64,000 nt of DNA from Chitinophaga sp. (GCF_019236475.1 NZ_JAFAIX010000013.1:496001-560000); one strand, 5' to 3'; shown: positions 1 through 8,064, numbered from the stretch's first letter. A program made the numbers and translations. Notes: generated by a model not told the origin, from the sequence alone.

Positions 1-55
1 AGTGGTAAAAATTCACCACCTGCCTTTTTCTATAAAAAACAATTATAACACTCGG

Positions 56-1381
56 TTATTCGGCAGATGCTTCTACCTTACCTTCTACGAAGAGCTTCAT
101 CCACTCTGTAGTTACAGATTTCGGTCTTTCGATAGACAGACCGAGAGCACGATCCCAGCAGAGAGACGCTAATACGCCCAGTGCACGGGATACGCCGAAC
201 AATACGGTGTAGAATTCATATTCCACCATGCCATAATGTACCAGCAGCGCGCCAGAGTGAGCATCTACGTTAGGCCAAGGATTTTTCACTTTACCCAGTT
301 CTTGCAGAATTGGAGGTACAGTTTCATATACCATCCATACGATTCTTACCAGTTCATCGTTTGGCAGGTGGTTTTTAGCAAATTCCATCTGCGCAGAGAA
401 ACGAGGATCTGTTTTACGCAGTACTGCGTGACCATAGCCTGGTACTACTTTACCTTCAGCCAGGGTTTTGCGTACATATGCAGCGATTTCTTCTTTGGTT
501 GGCATACCACCACCCAGTTCTTCGCGCATGTTCAGGATCCATTTGATTACTTCCTGGTTAGCCAATCCGTGCAGCGGACCAGCCAGACCGTTCATACCTG
601 CTGCGAATGACAGGTAAGCATCGCTCAGTGCGGAACCTACCAGGTGAGTAGTGTGTGCACTTACGTTACCACCTTCGTGATCCGCGTGAATTACCATGTA
701 GAGGCGCATCAGTTCACGGAAGCCTTCGTCTGAGTAACCCAGCATATGCGCAAAGTTACCAGCCCAGTCCAGCATACCGTTTGGCTGAATATGATCACCA
801 CCTTTATATTTACGACGGTAGATATAAGCAGCAATACGTGGCAGACGTGCAATGAGGTTCATAGTATCCTCATATACATAGCTCCAGTAGTCTTTTTTAT
901 TGATACCTTCAGCGTAAGCTTTAGCGAATAAAGATTCTGTCTGCAGTGCCATGATACCAACGGTAAACATGGTCATAGGGTGAGTAGAAATAGGTAAAGC
1001 TTCAATGGCGTCAAACACATGGTTTGGAACATGTGAACGACGTCCCCACACAGCGGATAAGTTCTGTACATCTTCTTCCGTAGGTAATTCTCCAATCAGC
1101 ATCAGGTAAAACAAACCTTCTGGCAGTGGCTCCTGGCCTCCTGGCGCTTTAGGTAATGCCTCTCTCAACTCAGGAATGGAATATCCGCGAAAACGAATAC
1201 CCTCATTCGCGTCCAGCAGGGAAGTTTCGGTTACCAGGCCGGTAATACCGCGCATGCCCTGGTAAACCTGTGCTAGTGTAACGTCTCCTACTTTGGTGGT
1301 GCCGTGATTCTTCAACAGGTCTTTTACTTCAGCGTTCAGTTCATCCGCTTTAACCTTGAATTTTTCTTTTATGTACCCCAT
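56..1381 (-). CDS. gltA: Citrate synthase (type I, eukaryote-like)
   Basis: Condenses acetyl-CoA and oxaloacetate to citrate, the entry step of the TCA cycle, in the cytoplasm. The protein carries the citrate synthase active-site segments in order: ADHEGGNVSAHT (first His region), GPLHGLANQEV (second His) and GYGHAVLRKTDPR, then NVDAHSGALL with the catalytic-type Asp. The LHGLANQEV form is typical of the type I branch shared with mitochondria, and about 441 residues fits. I start it at the ATG at 1381 (MGYIKEKF). The frame stays open to a TTG at 1423, but those 14 extra residues look non-coding. It is the first minus-strand gene in the window, with a -7 box at 1428-1435. Identity is very sure; only the start is open. 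Confidence 0.96.
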   Translation of the reverse strand: MGYIKEKFKVKADELNAEVKDLLKNHGTTKVGDVTLAQVYQGMRGITGLVTETSLLDANEGIRFRGYSIPELREALPKAPGGQEPLPEGLFYLMLIGELPTEEDVQNLSAVWGRRSHVPNHVFDAIEALPISTHPMTMFTVGIMALQTESLFAKAYAEGINKKDYWSYVYEDTMNLIARLPRIAAYIYRRKYKGGDHIQPNGMLDWAGNFAHMLGYSDEGFRELMRLYMVIHADHEGGNVSAHTTHLVGSALSDAYLSFAAGMNGLAGPLHGLANQEVIKWILNMREELGGGMPTKEEIAAYVRKTLAEGKVVPGYGHAVLRKTDPRFSAQMEFAKNHLPNDELVRIVWMVYETVPPILQELGKVKNPWPNVDAHSGALLVHYGMVEYEFYTVLFGVSRALGVLASLCWDRALGLSIERPKSVTTEWMKLFVEGKVEASAE

Positions 1382-1427
1382 TTTACTGCTATTGTTTATA
1401 TAATGAAAAACAAAATCGATCAATTGT

Positions 1428-1435
1428 CAAAAGTA
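1428..1435 (-). promoter_or_regulatory. Putative -7 box upstream of gltA
   Basis: On the minus strand this reads TACTTTTG, an exact match to the Bacteroidota -7 consensus TAnnTTTG, 46 nt before the gltA ATG. I see no clear -33 TTTG at the usual distance. Confidence 0.45.
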
Positions 1436-1682
1436 ATGATTTGTTAACGAAGTTACCACCCTTACACGATTATTAATGCCAAATTAACAACAAAATCATG
1501 TGCGATCCGGCCACTTGAAAATCAATTATTTCTCCCTACAATTATCTAGCTATCAATATAGTATATTTTAAAATAATTAAAAATTCATATCTGATGAAAG
1601 AATTATAAATTTTTTCAGAATGAATTGAAAATATTGAAAGAAGATGCCTTGATTTTTGCGATTTTTAAAACGATTTTGATAA
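1436..1682. other. AT-rich spacer, nothing recognised
   Basis: Very AT-rich sequence between the gltA promoter region and the hairpin cluster at 1683. I see no ORF, RNA gene or repeat here. It may hold upstream promoter elements of gltA. Confidence 0.5.
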
Positions 1683-1725
1683 AAAAAGCGGAAGGTGACG
1701 TCTGCGACGTCACCTTCCGCTTTTT
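1683..1725. terminator. Long perfect hairpin with A/T flanks (bidirectional terminator)
   Basis: Perfect 20-bp arms (1683-1702 and 1706-1725) around a TGC loop, with A5 on one side and T5 on the other, so either strand yields a stem with a U tract. The apex reads GACGTCTGCGACGTC. It lies past the lptF-like 3' end and forms the first half of a composite repeat also found near 36.7 kb and 55.4 kb. Confidence 0.75.
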
Positions 1726-1734
1726 ATTTTTTTC

Positions 1735-1764
1735 GTTGTCCCTGCCCCGCTGGGCAGGGACAAC
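1735..1764 (+). repeat. Dispersed palindrome, copy 1
   Basis: Perfect 13-bp arms, GTTGTCCCTGCCC and its complement, around a 4-nt loop. It is followed by agacaagaaagttttg, a tail partly kept at 36756. It sits 9 bp after the hairpin at 1683-1725, and the same pairing recurs at 36677-36755. Confidence 0.7.
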
Positions 1765-1786
1765 AGACAAGAAAGTTTTGAGGTAT

Positions 1787-1817
1787 TGACCCAAAAGTAA
1801 AAATAGGCTTTGGGTCA
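1787..1817. repeat. Hairpin resembling the 56.4-kb element end
   Basis: Arms tgacccaaa (1787-1795) and tttgggtca (1809-1817), followed by gccctctttttt. Read on the minus strand, 1808-1821 gives gggctgacccaaag. This resembles the terminal repeat of the 161-bp element at 56382-56542 (ggggctgaccacaaag), so it may be a degenerate or folded remnant. It could also serve as a weak terminator. Confidence 0.4.
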
Positions 1818-1839
1818 GCCCTCTTTTTTATTTTTCCTC

Positions 1840-1862
1840 GTCTCTGCCTAATGGGCAGGGAC
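1840..1862 (+). repeat. Dispersed palindrome, copy 2 (degenerate)
   Basis: Arms gtctctgcc and ggcagggac with one G-U-type mismatch. It is a shortened version of the palindrome at 1735-1764, and the sequence after it (acaacatgtaggaaagtt) resembles the tail of copy 1. It ends 28 bp from the lptF-like stop codon. Confidence 0.55.
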
Positions 1863-1889
1863 AACATGTAGGAAAGTTAAAAAGCAAAA

Positions 1890-2981
1890 TCACTTAGGCG
1901 CTCTTCTATACAAGTAGAAGGCAAGTCCAGCGAAGATTACATTGGGTATCCATACGGCCACCATTGGATTCAGATCCGCTTTAGTGGAGAATACAGTGGC
2001 AAACTGCAAGGCGATAATATAACTAGCAGAGATAACAATCCCCACAGCCAGGTGGAGCCCGCTCCCACCACGCACTTTCTTGGCGGCAATAATCCCTCCA
2101 ATCAGCGTTAGTACTACCACGGCTGCAGCAGCGGCTGTACGCCTGTAATACTCTACCCAGTAAGTGTTCAGCCCCTCAGCGCCACGAATCGCCTCTCGAT
2201 GAATATATCGTCTGAGATCCGGTGTGGTAAGGGCTTCTTGCATATTCTTTTCATCCACCAGGTCTTTTGGTACCAGGGGAATTTTTATAGCGGTATCCTG
2301 TAAACTTCTCCAGCTTTCATGCAAACCATCCATGGTACGAATGGTTACATAGTCCAGTCGCCATTTTTGAGTCGTAGAATCCCAGGAAACACGATCCGCC
2401 TTCATACGGTAATTGATTACCTGCCCATGTACTTTCTGCAATATAAAAGTGGAACCATTGGCATAATTTGGATCGTATGTACCGAAAGTAACGTAGGTGA
2501 AACTGTCGATACGGGTACTTCGTTCAAATTGCGTATTCTGGTTATCGTGACTGTGCAGGTATTTATTTTCAAAGGAGGTACGAATGCGGTTGGCATTGGG
2601 TACCACCCAATAGTTGGCCAGCCAGAGGATACCACCGAAAAGGAAAGCCCCCACCCAGTAAGGACGAAGGAAACGGCGGAAACTCACGCCAGCACTCAAT
2701 ATGGCGATGATCTCCGAACGATAGGCCATCTTCGAGGTAAAAAAGATTACCGACAAAAAGATGAACAACGGGAATAACAATGCCAGGATATGCGGAATAA
2801 AGCCGAAGTAATAATCCACTACAATCTGCCGTAAGGTCAGATGATTCTTCATAAAATCATCCACTTTCTCCGTAATGTCGATCACCACGGAGATCAGGAG
2901 GAAGATCGCCAGTGAATAAATAAAGGTACCTATCAGCTTACGTAATATATACCAATCTACTTTTGTCAGAAATTTCGGCAT
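1890..2981 (-). CDS. LptF/LptG family LPS export permease
   Basis: Predicted inner-membrane permease of the LptBFGC transporter, which extracts lipopolysaccharide and feeds it to the periplasmic bridge. At 363 residues it has the YjgP/YjgQ layout: two N-terminal transmembrane helices (about 12-35 and 60-82), a coupling-helix-like SAGVSFRRFLRPYW, a long periplasmic beta-rich region (about 125-270), then three C-terminal helices (about 275-360). Family members split into LptF and LptG, and I cannot tell which this is. It lies 47 bp downstream of tgt on the same strand, so co-transcription is likely, although a -7 box directly abuts its ATG. Confidence 0.88.
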   Translation of the reverse strand: MPKFLTKVDWYILRKLIGTFIYSLAIFLLISVVIDITEKVDDFMKNHLTLRQIVVDYYFGFIPHILALLFPLFIFLSVIFFTSKMAYRSEIIAILSAGVSFRRFLRPYWVGAFLFGGILWLANYWVVPNANRIRTSFENKYLHSHDNQNTQFERSTRIDSFTYVTFGTYDPNYANGSTFILQKVHGQVINYRMKADRVSWDSTTQKWRLDYVTIRTMDGLHESWRSLQDTAIKIPLVPKDLVDEKNMQEALTTPDLRRYIHREAIRGAEGLNTYWVEYYRRTAAAAAVVVLTLIGGIIAAKKVRGGSGLHLAVGIVISASYIIALQFATVFSTKADLNPMVAVWIPNVIFAGLAFYLYRRAPK

Positions 2982-2986
2982 GAACC

Positions 2987-2994
2987 CAAAGATA
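2987..2994 (-). promoter_or_regulatory. Putative -7 box abutting the LptF/G start
   Basis: TATCTTTG on the minus strand, ending 5 nt before the ATG at 2981. A start point set by this box would fall at or next to the start codon, giving a leaderless message. Confidence 0.4.
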
Positions 2995-3028
2995 TTAGTT
3001 TATTGGATTATTTGTTGATTTGCTGGTA

Positions 3029-4159
3029 TTATAAACGCGTTTTCAACTGACTGATCATCTTCGGTTTCCAGGTGCTGAATGTGCCTGCCAAGATCTGCCG
3101 ACGGGCTTCTTTCACCAGGTCCAGGTAAAACGCCAGGTTATGGATACTGGCAAGTGTCATGCCCAAAATCTCTCCTGCTATAAACAAGTGACGCAGGTAA
3201 GCCCTGGAATAACCGTTGGTAGCAAAGCACTCACTGTTGGCATCTATCGGAGTGAAATCATCCGCCCATTTTTTATTACGAATGTTGATAACCCCATTCC
3301 AAGTAAAGAGCATACCATTGCGGCCATTTCTGGTTGGCATCACACAGTCAAACATATCTACACCCAATGATATATTTTCTAGGATATTCCATGGCGTACC
3401 TACGCCCATGAGATATCTTGGCTTATCTGAAGGCAGAATATCACATACGAGTTCACACATCTCATACATATCTTCTTCTGGCTCTCCTACGCTCAATCCG
3501 CCAATAGCATTACCAGCCGCTCCTCGGGAGGCAATGTACTCAGCAGATGCTTTACGGAGGTCCTTGAAGGTGGAACCCTGTACGATAGGGAACAGCGTTT
3601 GTTCGTGACCGTATGCTGGCATGGTGTCCGCCAGGCGTTGTATACATCTGTCCAGCCAACGATGGGTCAGGTCCATCGACTTCCGAGCATAACGGTACTC
3701 GGACGGATACGGCGGACACTCGTCGAACGCCATAATAATATCCGCACCAATGGTACGCTGGATGTCCATTACATTTTCCGGTGTGAACAAATGACGGGAA
3801 CCGTCGATATGTGACTGGAACACGCAGCCTTCTTCCTTGATTTTACGGTTGGCTGCCAGGGAAAATACCTGGTATCCACCGCTATCAGTCAGAATAGGTC
3901 TGTCCCATCCGTTAAATTTATGTAAACCACCGGCTTTAGAAAGTACTTCTAATCCCGGACGCAGGTACAGGTGGTAAGTATTCCCCAGAATAATCTGGGC
4001 CTGTACCGCCTCTTTCAACTGTTCTTGGGTAACCGCCTTTACACTGCCAACGGTACCCACCGGCATGAATATAGGCGTTTCGATTTCCCCATGGGCAGTG
4101 GTGATTTTCCCTGCCCTGGCCTTACTGCCATTATCTGTAGTTATCAGTTCAAAATTCAC
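3029..4159 (-). CDS. tgt: tRNA-guanine transglycosylase
   Basis: Exchanges guanine-34 of GUN-anticodon tRNAs for the 7-deazaguanine precursor of queuosine. Residues visible: LTDSGGYQVFSLAANRKIKEEG near residue 90, GGLSVGEP in the middle, and DCVMPTRNGRNG with the nucleophile-type Asp. The usual zinc site CxCxxC...H is degenerate: the matching stretch NSECFATNGYSRAYL keeps one Cys, though the late His (SIHNL) is present. From memory, other Bacteroidota Tgt proteins also lack these cysteines, so this looks lineage-wide rather than a lesion. The start is GTG at 4159 (no in-frame ATG fits), 20 nt after a -7 box. Length of 376 residues is normal. queE, queD and folE elsewhere in the window feed the same pathway. 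Confidence 0.95.
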   Translation of the reverse strand: MNFELITTDNGSKARAGKITTAHGEIETPIFMPVGTVGSVKAVTQEQLKEAVQAQIILGNTYHLYLRPGLEVLSKAGGLHKFNGWDRPILTDSGGYQVFSLAANRKIKEEGCVFQSHIDGSRHLFTPENVMDIQRTIGADIIMAFDECPPYPSEYRYARKSMDLTHRWLDRCIQRLADTMPAYGHEQTLFPIVQGSTFKDLRKASAEYIASRGAAGNAIGGLSVGEPEEDMYEMCELVCDILPSDKPRYLMGVGTPWNILENISLGVDMFDCVMPTRNGRNGMLFTWNGVINIRNKKWADDFTPIDANSECFATNGYSRAYLRHLFIAGEILGMTLASIHNLAFYLDLVKEARRQILAGTFSTWKPKMISQLKTRL

Positions 4160-4179
4160 GAGATTTCCATTTCAGCGTG

Positions 4180-4187
4180 CAAAGATA
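4180..4187 (-). promoter_or_regulatory. Putative -7 box for tgt
   Basis: TATCTTTG on the minus strand, 20 nt before the GTG start of tgt. It lies in the short region shared with the divergent glycosyltransferase gene. Confidence 0.5.
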
Positions 4188-4273
4188 CCGAAATGCAAAT
4201 CTATTTGCGAATAAGTAAAAACAGATAGTACCTTCGCCCATAATTTATCTTTTTACAGATATTAAAAATATTA

Positions 4274-4281
4274 TATTTTTG
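4274..4281 (+). promoter_or_regulatory. Putative -7 box for the glycosyltransferase gene
   Basis: TATTTTTG, an exact TAnnTTTG match, ending 8 nt before the ATG at 4290. The close spacing suggests a very short or absent leader. Confidence 0.45.
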
Positions 4282-4289
4282 CGTCCATT

Positions 4290-5426
4290 ATGCTTGACCA
4301 CCTAGGTGAAATTGCCTTATACTCCTTTGCTACCATTGCTGGTATCCAGATATGTTATTATCTGTTCATTTTCTCACGGCTGGCTTTCTACCGTAAGAAA
4401 TTTGACCCGGATCAGTCGCCGGAACAGAAATTCTCTGTCATCATCTGCGCCAAGGATGAGGAGCTGAATTTGCAGCGTAACCTCCCAGGCGTATTGCAAC
4501 AACGTTATCATGATCACCTGAAGCCTGAATATGAGGTGATTGTAGTTAACGATAACTCCGAAGACGAAAGCCGGTATTACCTGCAATCCATCGAACCAGG
4601 TTATCCACATTACCGCACCATCGAAATCAAACAACCTGCGAAATTCATCCCTGGAAAGAAATTTCCACTGTCTATGGGACTTCGCGGCGCGATCTACGAT
4701 AATATTCTCCTCACCGACGCTGATTGTAAACCAGGAAGTACCTACTGGCTGTCTTTGATGAGTCAGGGCTTTACGGACGAAAAGGAAATTGTACTGGGCT
4801 ATGGCGCTTATCATAAGAAGCCAGGATTCCTGAATAAAGTGATTCGTTACGAAACCTTCTTCAGTGCCATGCAATTCCTGTCGTTTGCTATGAGCGGTAT
4901 GGCTTATATGGGCGTAGGACGTAACCTGGCTTATAAAAAGGAGCTCTTTTACCGTCATAAAGGTTTTACCAGTCATCAGCATTTGGCTGGTGGAGACGAC
5001 GACTTATTCGTAAACACAGCCGCTACACGCAAAAATGTGTCGGTAGTAATCGATAAAAAAGCATTTACTTATTCCGAGCCTAAAAATAGCTGGAGTAGCT
5101 GGTTCCGCCAGAAAACTAGGCATATGACCACTGGCAAGCACTATCGGTTCGGGCATAAGTTTGTATTAGGGCTCTTCTCCCTGACACATTTCCTCTACTA
5201 CCCTGCCTTTATCCTGGCGTTATTTTTCCCGCCACCAATCCTGTGGTATGTACTGGGAATATTCGGTTTCAAGATGTTGGTGCAGTCTGTCATCACCTGG
5301 TCTGCTATGCGCAAACTGGATGAGAAAGACCTGTTCGTCTACAGTTGGTTCATGGATATTTTCATGTTATTTTACTATCTCATCTTTACACCAGCCCTGA
5401 TGGTGAAGTCTAAAAACCGCTGGTAA
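4290..5426 (+). CDS. Membrane glycosyltransferase, family 2
   Basis: Predicted inner-membrane GT-A glycosyltransferase using a nucleotide sugar; the acceptor is unknown. One N-terminal helix (about 9-30) precedes the GT2 domain: SVIICAKDEELNLQRNLP, VIVVNDNSED, the DxD-type LLTDADCKPGS, GGDDDLFV as the catalytic acidic motif, and SSWFRQKTRH in place of the QxxRW motif. Three or four C-terminal helices follow (about 290-370). This resembles chitooligosaccharide/cellulose-synthase-type enzymes or those of surface glycan synthesis. It is divergent from tgt and 35 bp upstream of rsmG. The family is sure; the product is not. Confidence 0.88.
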   Translation: MLDHLGEIALYSFATIAGIQICYYLFIFSRLAFYRKKFDPDQSPEQKFSVIICAKDEELNLQRNLPGVLQQRYHDHLKPEYEVIVVNDNSEDESRYYLQSIEPGYPHYRTIEIKQPAKFIPGKKFPLSMGLRGAIYDNILLTDADCKPGSTYWLSLMSQGFTDEKEIVLGYGAYHKKPGFLNKVIRYETFFSAMQFLSFAMSGMAYMGVGRNLAYKKELFYRHKGFTSHQHLAGGDDDLFVNTAATRKNVSVVIDKKAFTYSEPKNSWSSWFRQKTRHMTTGKHYRFGHKFVLGLFSLTHFLYYPAFILALFFPPPILWYVLGIFGFKMLVQSVITWSAMRKLDEKDLFVYSWFMDIFMLFYYLIFTPALMVKSKNRW

Positions 5427-5449
5427 GCTTGTTCCTCACCGAATAAGTT

Positions 5450-5457
5450 TACTTTTG
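5450..5457 (+). promoter_or_regulatory. Putative -7 box abutting rsmG
   Basis: TACTTTTG ends 4 nt before the rsmG ATG at 5462. A TTG at 5429-5431 could be a weak -33 element at 18-bp spacing. This predicts a leaderless transcript or a promoter internal to a read-through operon. Confidence 0.45.
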
Positions 5458-5461
5458 CAGG

Positions 5462-6091
5462 ATGGATATTATTTTAAAGTATTTCAGCGACTTCACGCCG
5501 GCCCAGTTGGCTCAATTTGAAGCGTTAAAGGGATTATACAGCGAATGGAATGAGAAAATTAATGTTATTTCTAGGAAAGACATTGATCAGCTCTACGAAA
5601 AGCATGTTTTACATTCATTAAGTATTGCTGCCATTGCGGATTTCGCACCAGGCACCCAGATTATTGACTTGGGCACTGGTGGTGGATTTCCCGGTATTCC
5701 ACTGGCCATTTTCTTCCCTGAAGTACAGTTCCATCTAGTAGACTCCATTGGCAAAAAGATCAAGGTAGTGGAAGGAGTGGCCGAGTCTCTCGGACTTAAA
5801 AACGTTACTGCTGCTCATTCCCGCATAGAAGATATTAAGAACCGTAAGTTCGACATCGTGGTATCCCGTGCAGTGGCTCCTTTGGGAGATCTCTGGCGTT
5901 GGAGCAAACACCTGATGAAAAAATCCACTGTACCTGGAAAGCAATTTGAAAAAGGATTGATCTGCCTGAAAGGTGGAGATCTGGCCCAGGAAATCTCAGA
6001 AAGTGGTCTGAAACCAAGACTCATCGACATCTACGACATCTTCCCCGAAGAGAGTTTCAAGGAAAAATACATTGTGATGGCCAAGTTCTAA
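5462..6091 (+). CDS. rsmG: 16S rRNA (guanine-527-N7)-methyltransferase
   Basis: SAM-dependent methyltransferase (RsmG/GidB) that makes m7G527 in 16S rRNA. The 209 residues match the family: N-terminal YSEWNEKINVISRKD, the SAM-binding loop IIDLGTGGGFPGIPLAI at about 67-83, LVDSIGKKIKVVE, and the RAVAPL motif at about 140. It follows the glycosyltransferase by 35 bp. All core motifs are intact. Confidence 0.96.
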   Translation: MDIILKYFSDFTPAQLAQFEALKGLYSEWNEKINVISRKDIDQLYEKHVLHSLSIAAIADFAPGTQIIDLGTGGGFPGIPLAIFFPEVQFHLVDSIGKKIKVVEGVAESLGLKNVTAAHSRIEDIKNRKFDIVVSRAVAPLGDLWRWSKHLMKKSTVPGKQFEKGLICLKGGDLAQEISESGLKPRLIDIYDIFPEESFKEKYIVMAKF

Positions 6092-6171
6092 GCTGCATTT
6101 GGGGAGGCATTGTTGTATTTTTTCTGTAATAGTTAAAATATCCGCAATAGTAGTTCGTCTTCAATAGTAAG

Positions 6172-6759
6172 ATGAAACAGTTGCTCCTATCAAATACAGT
6201 TATGGCCCAAGAGCAAAATGAGCGTATTCAGGAGGCGGTTAAACAGGAGAGCAGGCGCCTGCTCCACTATATCCGTCAGCGGGTGAGCAATGTGTCAGAC
6301 GCAGAGGATATTTTGCAGGATGTACTGTACCAGTTTACAGAATATCTGCGACTGGGCAGCCAGGTAGATTCCATCACTGGATGGTTGTTTGCCGTTGCCC
6401 GGAACAGGATCACAGATTGGTTCAGGAAAAAGAAAGAAACACCATTTGCTGAATATACCAGGGAAATAGAAGGTGAAGAAGTCCTTTTCCTCCCTGAAAT
6501 CATCGCAGATTCCGCTATGGATGCGGATACGCCAATGATGCAGAGAATCATTTCCGAAGCCATTACCGCCGCCATTGAAGACCTCCCTACTGATCAGAAA
6601 CAGGTATTTATCAGTCATGAAATCCTGGGAAAATCATTTAAGGAGATGAGTGCCGAAACGGGCGTCAGCGTCAACACATTGCTTTCGCGCAAACGCTATG
6701 CTGTACTGTTTTTGAGAGAAAGACTGAAAGAACTGTATCATGAAATTCTCAACAACTGA
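6172..6759 (+). CDS. ECF-type RNA polymerase sigma factor
   Basis: Sigma-70 family factor with only regions 2 and 4. Region 2 (about 25-95) contains VSDAEDILQDVLYQF and ITGWLFAVARNRITDWFRKKKE, the core-binding and -10-recognition type segments. Region 4 (about 140-190) contains the helix-turn-helix EILGKSFKEMSAETGVSVNT then LLSRKRYAVLFLRERL. At 195 residues it is a compact ECF factor. An ATG at 6202 (MAQEQNERIQ) is an equally good start. The next gene begins 18 bp downstream and encodes a small membrane protein, so the two form a unit. No recognisable zinc-binding anti-sigma factor is present. Confidence 0.9.
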   Translation: MKQLLLSNTVMAQEQNERIQEAVKQESRRLLHYIRQRVSNVSDAEDILQDVLYQFTEYLRLGSQVDSITGWLFAVARNRITDWFRKKKETPFAEYTREIEGEEVLFLPEIIADSAMDADTPMMQRIISEAITAAIEDLPTDQKQVFISHEILGKSFKEMSAETGVSVNTLLSRKRYAVLFLRERLKELYHEILNN

Positions 6760-6777
6760 TTAAACTTACTATTAGAT

Positions 6778-7209
6778 ATGGGACGCTTCAGTAAAAAATC
6801 CGCCGGAAAAATATTCTTGATGATCTGCTGTGGTATTGCATTTGTAGCAGTAGTCATCTTCCTAACCATGATCCTCTGGAACTGGTTAATACCCGAAATA
6901 TTCCATGGTCCTACCATCACCTACTGGCAAGCCTTCGGATTGCTGTTGCTGGGCAAACTGCTGTTTGGCTGGCACAATAATGGCAAAGGTTTTAAACGCA
7001 GCGGCGGTGGCGACTGGAAAGAGCGCATCAAAAACAAAATGGCTCATCTTAGTCCTGAGGAACAGGAACACCTCCGTGAAAAGTTCCGCAACCGCTGTGG
7101 TGGCTCCGAACACTTCGAACGTCATTTCGGGAAATTCTGGAACGACAGCGATGAGAAAAAGCCTGGTCCTGATGAAAATGCAGGGAATGCTACATCGCCA
7201 TCTGTTTAA
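6778..7209 (+). CDS. Small membrane protein paired with the ECF sigma gene
   Basis: Function not recognised. The 143 residues give two hydrophobic helices (about 13-36 and 48-63) with a short loop containing PEIFHGPTITYWQ, then a charged soluble tail with LSPEEQEHLREKFRNRCGG and a Ser/Pro/Asn-rich end. It starts 18 bp after the sigma factor stop, so the genes are almost certainly co-transcribed. An anti-sigma or sensor role is possible from position alone, because the tail could face the cytoplasm. I see no His/Cys anti-sigma motif. Confidence 0.75.
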   Translation: MGRFSKKSAGKIFLMICCGIAFVAVVIFLTMILWNWLIPEIFHGPTITYWQAFGLLLLGKLLFGWHNNGKGFKRSGGGDWKERIKNKMAHLSPEEQEHLREKFRNRCGGSEHFERHFGKFWNDSDEKKPGPDENAGNATSPSV

Positions 7210-7285
7210 TTATTACAATTATCAGAAATAATTAAGAAATTTTTCATCCATTGCCGTTATTCATCCATATCTGACCGAAAAACCT

Positions 7286-7310
7286 AACATATTTATTTAA
7301 TAAATATGTT
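7286..7310. repeat. Perfect AT-rich inverted repeat
   Basis: AACATATTTAT and its exact complement around TTA, 11-bp arms. It lies between the ECF operon and the DinB-like gene. There is no T tract, so it looks more like an operator than a terminator, but both are possible. Confidence 0.45.
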
Positions 7311-7421
7311 GGCTGGTTGGGAAAACTGGCGTAACTTCAGACAGTATGCAATAGGCGGGATATTCTCCACTAAAGGCGCCAGGCTTTGTGTTATTTTTCG
7401 CACCCTTTAAAATGAATTCCT

Positions 7422-7988
7422 ATGTACCTGAATCAGCATGAGATTCGATCTCTGTTAAGCAAAAGTTTCGACAATATGGTCGACTATGTAAACACGCTGT
7501 CAGATCATCGGTTTACAGCATCTCCTTACGGCAAATGGTCGGCCGGCCAACAACTGGACCACCTCATCAAATCCGTAAGGCCCGTTAGCAGCGCTATGGG
7601 ATTTCCTAAATTTACACTCAGATATTTTGGCGTCAGCCAGCAACCTTCTAGATCATATGATCTAGTGGTATCACAATATCTGGAAAAGCTGAATAGCGGC
7701 GCTACTGCCACTGTTCCCTACCAACCTGGCGTGATCTATAACGCACAACGGCCAGTACTGATTCAGGGCTTCCTTGCCCAGAAATTTAAACTGGATGATA
7801 AAATCAGGAATTGGACGGAAAGTGACCTGGATAGATACAGGTTACCTCATCCAATTTTAGGGAAGATCACCGTCCGGGAAATGCTGTATTTCACGGCGTA
7901 TCACAACCAGCATCACTTGGAAAAATTAATCCACCAGGAACAAAATGCACACACATGGGAAAACCAGCTACAGCAACTGATTTTCTGA
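7422..7988 (+). CDS. DinB-fold putative metal-dependent protein
   Basis: 188 residues with the DinB/YfiT four-helix pattern and its three-His metal site: His47 in WSAGQQLDHLIKS, and His161 and His165 in YHNQHH near the C-terminus. Family members include thiol-dependent S-transferases and many uncharacterised stress proteins, so no substrate can be named. It stands alone on the plus strand and ends 37 bp before a strong hairpin. A second, divergent DinB gene lies at 52232-52723. Confidence 0.82.
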   Translation: MYLNQHEIRSLLSKSFDNMVDYVNTLSDHRFTASPYGKWSAGQQLDHLIKSVRPVSSAMGFPKFTLRYFGVSQQPSRSYDLVVSQYLEKLNSGATATVPYQPGVIYNAQRPVLIQGFLAQKFKLDDKIRNWTESDLDRYRLPHPILGKITVREMLYFTAYHNQHHLEKLIHQEQNAHTWENQLQQLIF

Positions 7989-8024
7989 TATGATAACGCA
8001 CGCTTAGTAAAAGTAAAATGTATT

Positions 8025-8064
8025 AAAAAAGCGAAATTGACGCAGATGTCAATTTCGCTTTTTT
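8025..8064. terminator. Bidirectional terminator hairpin
   Basis: Perfect 17-bp arms (aaaaaagcgaaattgac and complement) with a 6-nt loop and U tracts on both strands. It lies between the convergent DinB-like and M1 peptidase genes. The apex GACGCAGATGTC resembles the apices of the hairpins at 1683, 36677 and 55366. Confidence 0.85.

Noticed and set aside
1..20. Small gtggt...accac hairpin at the window edge as the gltA terminator
   Set aside because: Only 5-bp arms and the flank is cut off by the window, so it cannot be judged.
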